A stretch of DNA of 64,000 bases from Actinernus sp. WN-2022 (Eukaryota > Cnidaria > Anthozoa > Actiniaria > Actinernidae), in NCBI GenBank assembly GCA_030867875.1, contig JAOWCC010000936.1, forward strand, positions 14,392,095-14,456,094. Reading direction: 5' to 3'. The notes beneath the pieces were generated by a model that was not told where the DNA came from, did not search any database, and saw only the letters and a list, made by a program, of their open reading frames with translations. The translations under genes and the position numbers were made by a program. Positions 57,770 to 64,000 of this stretch are shown here, piece by piece. How positions within the stretch are numbered: the first letter of the stretch is position 1; every line of letters begins with the position of its first letter.

Positions 57770-58440
57770 ATGGGAGAATCCCATTTGACGATAGAGGTTT
57801 TAGAAGAAATCCTGGATATGAAACTTCAGCCATTTACATCAAAACTTGAGGAGTTGAGCGATTCCATTGAAGGTATTCATGAAGCCATGAACTTCATAAA
57901 TAAGGAATTTGAAGACTTTAAAGGGAAGCTTGAGAAGTTGGATCGTGAAAAGCATGAAATAATCACAGAGAACAAGCAGCTAAAATCTGAAGTGCTACGT
58001 CTCTCCAATATAGTTGGTCAGCAGAGTGTTACGTTAAACGATATCGAACAATACCAAATACGAGAATGCTTGGAGATTTGAGGGATCCCAGAAAGCCCTC
58101 ACCGTGACGAGAATATCTTAGATATCACTATTAAAGTTGGCCTATTGATGGATATAGAAATAAAAGAGGAAGATATATCCATTAGTCATCGCCTCCCTAA
58201 ACCTACGAGCTCCCAATAGCCGCCAGCGATTATCACGAAATTCGTTAGAAGAGAAAAGCGAGAAGAATTTTCCCGTGCTCGCGGTAATCTGAAGTCTAAA
58301 ACCACCGAGGACCTTGGCCTAACCCGTGTTAATCATAGCAAGATATTTATCAATGAAAATCTCACAAGAAGGAATAGGGAATTATTTAACAAATGTCTAC
58401 AAGCGAAGACCGATCTTGGTTATAGGTTTATATGGACCAA
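57770..58440 (+). pseudogene. L1-type LINE ORF1 (coiled coil, RRM-like) relic
   Basis: Starts MGESHLTIEVLEEIL, then a long coiled coil (LEKLDREKHEIITENKQLKS), then the RNA-binding core near GIPESPHRDENILDI, with RREKREEFSRARGNLK later. TGA at 58079-58081 and TAG at 58217-58219 interrupt it. It would be an RNA-binding chaperone. No matching ORF2 follows. Confidence 0.65.
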
Positions 58441-58450
58441 TTCTAGCAAT

Positions 58451-58810
58451 GTTACTGCGCATGCATGGAGCCATCGCTCGATTTGGTGGCTGTTTAAAGG
58501 GCCTATGTTATGTTACTGCGCATGTATGGAGCCATCGCTCGATTGGTGGCTGTTAATTAATTGGCTACAAATATGTAAAGGGTCTATGTTATGTTACTGC
58601 GCATGTATGGAGCCATCGCTCGATTTGGTGGCTGTTAATTGGCTACAAATATGTAAAGGGCCTATGTTATGTTACTGCGCATGTATGGAGCCATCGCTCG
58701 ATTGGTGGCTGTTAATTGGCTACAAATATATGTAAAGGGGCTATGTCATGTTACTGCGCATGCATGGAGTCATCGCTTGATTGGTGGCTGTTAATTGGCA
58801 ACCAATTAAC
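58451..58810 (+). repeat. ~78-bp tandem repeat, five copies
   Basis: GTTACTGCGCATG recurs at 58451, 58512, 58593, 58671 and 58750. Units contain GGAGCCATCGCTCGATTGG. The first is shorter. Frames across it translate the repeat only. Confidence 0.85.
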
Positions 58811-58831
58811 TGTATTTAACAAATAAAGAAG

Positions 58832-58973
58832 CCATGTTTTATACTATCATAAAACACGATGGGCATTTGAGAACATAAGAGAAATGTTAAAGCACAAGCC
58901 GAAGGCGCGTGCTTTCAACATTTCTTGAGTGTTCTCAAATGACCAGAGTGTTTTATGATAGTATAAAATATGG
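58832..58973. mobile_element. Foldback MITE, ~142 bp
   Basis: CCATGTTTTATACTATCATA is complemented by TATGATAGTATAAAATATGG with one mismatch. Inner arms ATTTGAGAAC/GTTCTCAAAT are exact. Confidence 0.85.
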
Positions 58974-59764
58974 ATTTAGGCGTCTTTATCTGTTTTATAA
59001 CATAGATTTACGCGCGTGATGAAAGAAAACCGCCAGTTGAAAACAATAAAACACGGCAAACCGTTATATACTCTGATAACACATGGCTTTTTAGCCAATC
59101 AGCGCGCGCGTACTATCGTATCTATATTATAAATGTAAATATAACTTTAAATATAACTTTCCAGTGATATATATAGCTCTTAATTTTTTAAAAATTTATA
59201 TATATTTTAACTGTTGTTATTATTCACTGAAGAACACTCCGGTGACGTGAGCCCCTGGATATATTATTATCTAACAGTGAAAGTACCATCCCACAATGCA
59301 TGATTGAAAGTATGTTCAATATTTATACAGTCTGTTCGTATTGTTTTACATATGGGCGCAAGGCTCGTCAGTTCATATGAACATATTACTGTAAATAACT
59401 GTGTCTGGCCCGGACAGCTAATAGAAATGTATCTCACCATGACACAGACCCTTTAAACAATGTGGAAATAAATATCAATGATTTAAACAAAAAACAAAAA
59501 ATATAATGTGCATAGTTTACAAAGCAAAGTTTTTCCATCGAAATGACGGCTGATGCATTGGAAAGCCATCTAAATAGGTCAAGGTAAAGCGTCTTAAATC
59601 AAAAATGCTACAACGTAACAGTATCGGAAGACTGATCAATGTGATGCCGACGGAAGCCCTACGATTTAACGTCCTTATCCGACAAGCCGTGTAGGTCTAT
59701 CCCTTTATATTTACACTTCGAGAAGTCAAATGTGGGTTGCACCTTCTACTCGATTATCGTAAGA

Positions 59765-59850
59765 TCCGAAATGTTGGTCCGGCCAGGGTTTTGAACCCTC
59801 GACTGTACATCGGACCGGTATTCGACCACTGGGCTAACCAGAAGGCGATA
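59765..59850 (-). repeat. tRNA-derived SINE-like sequence
   Basis: On the - strand TTAGCCCAGTGGTCGAA (box A type) and GAGGGTTCAAAACCC (box B type) lie about 45 bases apart. The acceptor stem does not close, so a SINE or tRNA pseudogene is likelier than a working tRNA. Confidence 0.45.
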
Positions 59851-59943
59851 TTTCATACAACTGTGCAAGTAAAGTACAACATATCTCAGCGTACTTTAGA
59901 ACAGATACCAAAATAAACGTTCTTGTCATTATCATTTACCCAC

Positions 59944-60207
59944 CGTGGACCGTTAGCTGAGCTGTGTGGTTTGCAGTCCCAGCCCTGCTTTGTGCAGTAC
60001 ATGTATAGTTTCCTTCGTACGAAGCATTATTCTGGACCTTGTATATGAAGAGATTTGTTCCCTGGATCATGTGTTTTGGAAGGCTACCGCCACTGAAGGA
60101 CCAAGCTATTTCAGGAGTTGGTACGCCGGATGCATTACAGCTGAAGAGTACATTATTGTTCACGAGGACGACTTGATTAGATGGTACGGCCTGGAAATCA
60201 GGGAGAA
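59944..60207 (-). CDS. Ig receptor exon: Ig domain 2
   Basis: An Ig domain of 264 bases, phase 1-1, using the donor GTGGGT at 59943 (a second donor 4 bases on would break phase). Cysteines in VLFSCNASG and GNYTCTAQS, Trp in IAWSFSGG. Confidence 0.85.
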
Positions 60208-60475
60208 CTGGACACAAAAATTACATTAAAGAAAATTTCAAAAATAAAAACTCGAAAGTACCTTCGGTAACTTGATTCTAAGATTGTTGAGTTTAGCACA
60301 GCCACCTTTGCGAAATAAAACATTGTAGTTACCAATCAAAATGACTGAAACCGTATGTCATAGAAGTATGACATGATAATTATTTTTAATAGAAGCTTAG
60401 GCAGAAGAAATACCAAAATCCTGTGTGAACAGAGCATTATCAATTCTTAATTCATCAATTCAGACATAGACTTAC

Positions 60476-60817
60476 AGAGCACTTCCACTGCGTTTGTCGC
60501 TATATGTGTTTTATTAAACACCACATTGCTGCTCGAACACGTGTAGTTTCCGGCTTCTCGATACGTCAGTCCAGCGACGCGAAGGTACAGACGGCTTGTA
60601 ACGTTCCCCATTGGTTGAGCGCTATTACTGGAAATTAATTGTACAACTCGATGGGTATCGTTATTGGTCAGAACGTTCACTTTTGGAATTTTCTTGCTAC
60701 CAACTGTCCACTCCACTGAAGGATTTGGGTTACCGTTTCCATGGCAACTTATGCTGACCTTTTGCTGTTTAACATAAGCACGAGTATATGGGGCCGCCAC
60801 AGTTACCGTCGCGGGAA
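60476..60817 (-). CDS. Ig receptor exon: Ig domain 1 (first visible)
   Basis: An Ig domain of 342 bases, phase 1-1, acceptor TTCTCTAG. Cysteines in VSISCHGNG and GNYTCSSSN, Trp in VEWTVG, with an extra-long loop (PKVNVLTNNDTHR). The start in phase 1 implies at least one more 5' exon. Confidence 0.9.
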
Positions 60818-62084
60818 CTAGAGAACAGAAAGGTAGCATGTTTAGTTTGGTGATGAATGGGCTTTTTGCAATCACGTGGTTGACCTGGATGGCAAACAAA
60901 TCTGACTTCATTTATTTAAAGGCACTTGTACGAGATCGGTAGTGTTATTAGCAAAACCTGTTCGTAAATTAAATGCAATTTTCTACCTCCAGTCGACTGT
61001 CGATCTTCCTAAAAGAGCGTTCTATTATTTGTTTGTCATCCAGTGAAGGCTTTCCCATGAGATAACGAGAGCAATTAGTTGGTTATTTAAGTGATATATC
61101 AGCACGTGACTGTTACCTGCAAAAGGCCTATAGAGCAGTATTACAAAGAGTATCAAACCTAGCCTAGTTCACAACAATAATTACAATAACTTACTGGATA
61201 TGGGGTACATTGCAAAACGGATTTTGACATCCTCGTGAAAATGTTGCAACAGTTTATATACTTCATTTATTATAAAAAAAGATCTGTTTTTAATTAATCA
61301 TTCATTCAATTACAGGACATTTTTTACGATTTACAATTTCAAATGAGCAAAACATATAATTTATCTTTCAAATATTTAATTTGTAATTAACTGAATTTCT
61401 TATTGCATCTATTGCTTATACAATACAGCTATTTCAATTAATGTTGTCTGGGAGAGAGAGAGTAGGAAATTAGGGAATAAGTATTAGGAAACAGGGCATT
61501 GGGGTATTCCCAGATCGAAATGAATTATGGTTATGAGTTATACGACCTGGATGGCTTAGTCTACTTACCTTAAGGCTTATTTACCCATTTCTAGCCTCTA
61601 CACAGCCTTATTCCCTATTGCCATATTCCCTAATACCCTATACCTTAATGCCATATTTTATATCTCCCAGACAACATTAGTAGTATATACAATGGCGGTT
61701 CTAATTCACATCCTTATTTAAGCCTTTTTTCTCCCATCGTATATCCCTACTCCGCGAAAAAATCGTTGAAATGTGTTCCTTATATAAGCCCCCATTAGTC
61801 TCCCGTTAAGAACCACCCCCAACTACATTTAATGCAACCATTAATAAACCCCTATTAGAGATATGGATTCATCATATTATGAGGGTACATCACAGTTACT
61901 ATATCAAAACATCCCGTATACTATGTCTAATATGCCTTACCGTTCTAATGTCGCAACAACCATGTCGAAATATCTGAAGTATATAAATACTGACTAATAT
62001 ATTGTACCTTCCTATAGAAATCTTGACTAAGATCGTAGAGTATGCCGGTCCTACATCATTTGCCGCTATTTCTTTGACTTCACC
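60818..62084. other. 5' side of the Ig gene: no further exon found
   Basis: No signal-peptide exon was recognised. Bases 60935-61135 repeat 49865-50345 in diverged form. A small element (61439-61679) has TAATGTTGTCTGGGAGA ends. Confidence 0.4.
61439..61679. mobile_element. Small MITE with 17-bp inverted ends
   Basis: TAATGTTGTCTGGGAGA (61439-61455) is exactly complemented by 61663-61679. The inside has repeated AGGGAATA/TATTCCC phrases. 241 bp. Confidence 0.75.
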
Positions 62085-62548
62085 TTGTGACGTAACGCCA
62101 CAGCTGTGGCGCTCACTGAGAAAAACTATGAATTTAAACCAAATATGGCGGCCATTGTGACGTAACGCCACAGCTGTGGCGCTCACTGAGAAAAACTATG
62201 AATTTAAGCCAAATATGGCGGCCATTGTGACGTAACGCCACAGCTGTGGCGCTCACTGAGAAAAACTATGAATTTAAACCAAATATGGCGGCCATTGTGA
62301 CGTAACGCCACAGCTGTGGCACTCACTGAGAAAAACTATGAATTTAAGCCAAATATGGCGGCCATTGTGACGTAACGCCACAGCTGTGGCGCTCACTGAG
62401 AAAAACTATGAATTTAAACCAAATATGGCGGCCATTGTGACGTAACGCCACAGCTGTGGCGCTCACTGAGAAAAACTATGAATTTAAGCCAAATATGGCG
62501 GCCATTGTGACGTAACGCCACAGCTGTGGCGCTCACTGAGAAAAACTC
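62085..62548 (+). repeat. 70-bp tandem array with alternating unit types
   Basis: CGTAACGCCACAGCTGTGGC recurs at 62091, 62161, 62231, 62301, 62371, 62441 and 62511, exactly 70 bases apart; the fourth has GTGGCA. Units alternate TTTAAACC and TTTAAGCC without exception. Each full unit has the palindrome CACAGCTGTG, a CArG box CCAAATATGG and ATGGCGGCCAT. The last unit is partial and runs into the Polinton region. Confidence 0.95.
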
Positions 62549-62786
62549 CGCATATGTCTATGACCGGAAGTGAAAATTCGGAACTCGAAAAATTGAGAAT
62601 CTGACTTCAGGTTTACGAGAAATATTTGATATCGAAATATCCTACTTATGTTTTAAGCACCTACCGTATGTTAATTAGCTCGAAATTTACGTACGAACCA
62701 AAACAATACGGTAATTTATACGATTTTGCTTTTAGTGAAGTTAAAATAGAATCCACGCCGGTTTCTTTCATAGGAGATATCTATTT
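62549..62786. other. Non-coding edge of the second Polinton-like element
   Basis: AT-rich and without a recognised gene. Lies between the array and the stop of the first - strand ORF; the element boundary is probably here. Confidence 0.35.
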
Positions 62787-63398
62787 TTATCCCACTAGAC
62801 TGCCAAGTTTCTCTCGCATTTCCTTTCGCACTTCGGTTCGAATTTGTTCCATACTTTTTTCACCAGCCGAAGTCTCTCGGCGAATTTCAGACCTCATAAT
62901 CTCGTATTTATCTGCTTCAGCGAGGATGAGGCCGTATTCAGAGTCAGATATATTTTCATCGCGAAGGGCCTTTGATACTAGATCGCGAATCGTATTAATT
63001 TTCGCTTTAGCTAACATAGCGGTTTTCTCATGTTTAGAAACTTTTTTTCCGATCTTTTTAGCCCCAATGGTTGTAGCTGCTGAAATCATCCCACAGACCC
63101 CACCAATAACACCGAATGGTAGGCCGATTATTACACCGAAACCAGTTAGAGCTACCGCTAATCCTGAACCCGATAATAATACAGATAGACCTCCTGTTAC
63201 CACAGCGACACCATGGACAATTCCTTGTGCGCGGGCGTATTTCTTACGCACACCTTCATAGTGTTTTTCTTGAGTTTCGATATCTGAAAGAGTATCTCGG
63301 ACTGTTTGCAACCGAAAATTATCTCCGCTAGCCCCGCTAGCCAGCGGCGGATAAAGTTTTGGCGCTGTTGGAAGTAGTTGAATCGAATCGCTTGCCAT
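62787..63398 (-). CDS. Polinton-associated glycine-rich hydrophobic protein
   Basis: 203 residues, uninterrupted. A polar N-terminus and short helix (DIETQEKHYEGVRKKYARAQ) precede a Gly/Ala-rich hydrophobic pair (VVTGGLSVLLSGSGLAVALT and IIGLPFGVIGGVCGMISAAT), then a helical basic tail with ISDSEYGLILAEADKYEIMR. I recall this layout from unnamed cnidarian Polinton ORFs. The central pair looks membrane-inserting. Function unknown. Confidence 0.6.
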   Translation of the reverse strand: MASDSIQLLPTAPKLYPPLASGASGDNFRLQTVRDTLSDIETQEKHYEGVRKKYARAQGIVHGVAVVTGGLSVLLSGSGLAVALTGFGVIIGLPFGVIGGVCGMISAATTIGAKKIGKKVSKHEKTAMLAKAKINTIRDLVSKALRDENISDSEYGLILAEADKYEIMRSEIRRETSAGEKSMEQIRTEVRKEMREKLGSLVG

Positions 63399-63425
63399 TA
63401 TGTTATATCTTAGCTATATCATAAC
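63399..63425 (-). promoter_or_regulatory. 27-base intergenic with TATA-like box
   Basis: On the - strand GCTAAGATATAACATAATGG leads into the ATG at 63398, resembling the GCTATATATAATGG of the integrase start in the other Polinton fragment. Confidence 0.35.
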
Positions 63426-64000
63426 TTACTCAATCTTCAATACGTATCGTATAGGTCGACCACGGAAGTCTATAATATTTCCTTTTTCGTCTCTAATTGT
63501 CAGGCGAAGGCTGTTTCGTGTCGTATCTAGAGCTCGTATGGCTTGGGGATTCGTTATAGAGTATGTGTTTTTTGCAAACTTCCCGCCTCGGACTTCTAAG
63601 CTATCCAGTACGTTTGATAGCTTTCCATTGATAAGTGAGAAGCTGGGATCCACCACATCGCAGTTGACATACACTGTGTAGATATCTTGTAGCGTCAGTT
63701 CGTGGCTATCCACGTCGAGCGTCACACCATGCCCCTCTTCATTGCCTTTGAGACACAGCAGTGTACAGAGATTTCTGCTGAATCGAATCTGTTTCTTGAC
63801 TTCTAGGATCCAACCCCATGTTGGTAAGGTTTTCATGAATTTCATGACACCAGCCTCAATTGCGGGTTTGAAGTATGGTTGGATGCTTGCCATGTCGTAG
63901 TGCCCTGCAGTTATAGTGTGCGAGATTCTCTCATCAGGCTTGTTATTTTTTCCAGCCGTAAACCACCAGAAAGTCGCATCCTCTGCTAGGTTCCACCAAT
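63426..64000 (-). CDS. Polinton penton/minor capsid-like protein, partial at the window edge
   Basis: The frame is open from the window end; the ATG at 63893 is internal, because in-frame codons continue upstream to 64000 (including TFWWFTAGKNN). Visible parts include IYTVYVNCDVVDPSFSLING, VLDSLEVRG and the closing strand LTIRDEKGNIIDFRGRPIRY. A V-x-D-x-x-G-x-x-x-D-F strand near the C-terminus fits a single jelly-roll capsid protein as I remember it from cnidarian Polintons. 192 residues visible and no break. Confidence is moderate. Confidence 0.5.
   Translation of the reverse strand, partial: WWNLAEDATFWWFTAGKNNKPDERISHTITAGHYDMASIQPYFKPAIEAGVMKFMKTLPTWGWILEVKKQIRFSRNLCTLLCLKGNEEGHGVTLDVDSHELTLQDIYTVYVNCDVVDPSFSLINGKLSNVLDSLEVRGGKFAKNTYSITNPQAIRALDTTRNSLRLTIRDEKGNIIDFRGRPIRYVLKIE

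Larger units (their letters stand above)
55709..59943. other. Intron between Ig2 and Ig3, filled with retroelement relics
   Basis: Holds the DIRS-like relic (56310-57710), an L1-type ORF1 (57770-58440), the 78-bp array (58451-58810), a foldback (58832-58973) and a tRNA-like sequence (59765-59850). 55709-56309 and 58974-59764 show no gene. Confidence 0.5.
48523..60817 (-). other. Gene model: Ig-superfamily receptor, six Ig domains, TM, Tyr-rich tail
   Basis: Exons in transcript order: 60817-60476, 60207-59944, 55708-55376, 53969-53703, 53235-52969, 52373-52086 and 48956-48523. All join phase 1 to phase 1 and all have GT/AG borders, giving about 730 residues without the 5' end. Ig1/Ig3 resemble each other, as do Ig2/Ig4, showing a duplicated two-exon module. 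The signal-peptide exon lies to the right of 60817 and was not found. It converges on the discoidin gene. A cell-surface adhesion or recognition receptor is the likely role; the ligand is unknown. Confidence 0.8.

Noticed and set aside
58505..58735. ORF with a repeated peptide
   Set aside because: It only translates the 78-bp array and has no start context or family match.
62085..62548. CRISPR-like array
   Set aside because: Repeats are contiguous 70-base units without unique spacers; it is an animal satellite.
62626..63261. 211-codon + strand ORF
   Set aside because: Antisense to the 203-residue Polinton ORF and rich in Ser/Ile/Arg, as expected of a shadow.
1..64000. Both Polinton fragments as the two halves of one element
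   Set aside because: They are about 55 kb apart with two host genes between; nothing in the window links them.

Overview
This is nuclear DNA of an animal, most probably a cnidarian (anthozoan-like); the species is not determinable from the window. The evidence is spliced genes with GT/AG introns and phase 1-1 discoidin and immunoglobulin exons, together with Polinton/Maverick, hAT, CR1/L2-type LINE, Ty3/gypsy and DIRS-like elements, and many foldback MITEs with TTAA ends. No bacterial or organellar gene was seen.

Layout. (1) 1-7.7 kb: one flank of a decayed Polinton/Maverick (adintovirus-like) element. It holds a small tail-anchored protein, a coiled-coil/membrane protein, the N-terminal half of a capsid-like protein, an unknown ORF, an integrase with one nonsense codon, and a protein-primed DNA polymerase B with two frame breaks and four stops. 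A diverged inverted repeat with opposed TATA boxes lies behind the polymerase. (2) 7.7-17 kb: a possible promoter with mini-exon, several MITEs, a complete but frame-broken hAT transposon (11512-14018), direct repeats and a 102-bp palindrome. (3) 17.0-46.2 kb: a + strand gene with a signal-peptide exon, two complete two-exon F5/8-type C (discoidin) domains and the first half of a third; its introns are packed with foldback elements, LINE pieces, minisatellites and a 5'-to-3' CR1/L2-like LINE inserted inside a larger inverted repeat. (4) 46.2-48.5 kb: a gypsy relic and a TTAA-flanked repeat. (5) 48.5-60.8 kb: a - strand receptor gene with six Ig exons, a transmembrane exon and a tyrosine-rich tail. 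It converges on the discoidin gene, and its introns hold a hammerhead-like ribozyme fold, tRNA-like sequences, a DIRS-like relic and an L1-type ORF1. (6) 61-64 kb: a 70-bp tandem array with alternating unit types, directly followed by two - strand genes of a second Polinton-like element that runs off the window.

How the parts relate. The discoidin and Ig genes are tail to tail and both look like surface or secreted recognition/adhesion proteins; every Ig exon joins in the same phase, which supports one transcript. Polinton genes at the two ends may come from separate insertions. The window's most unusual items are the hammerhead-like fold at 50738-50801, the alternating 70-bp array, the duplicated two-Ig module with its YEEI tail, the shortened capsid ORF with a new hydrophobic tail, and the shared TATA-like box next to Polinton start codons.

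All assignments rest on reading motifs by eye; no database search was run.
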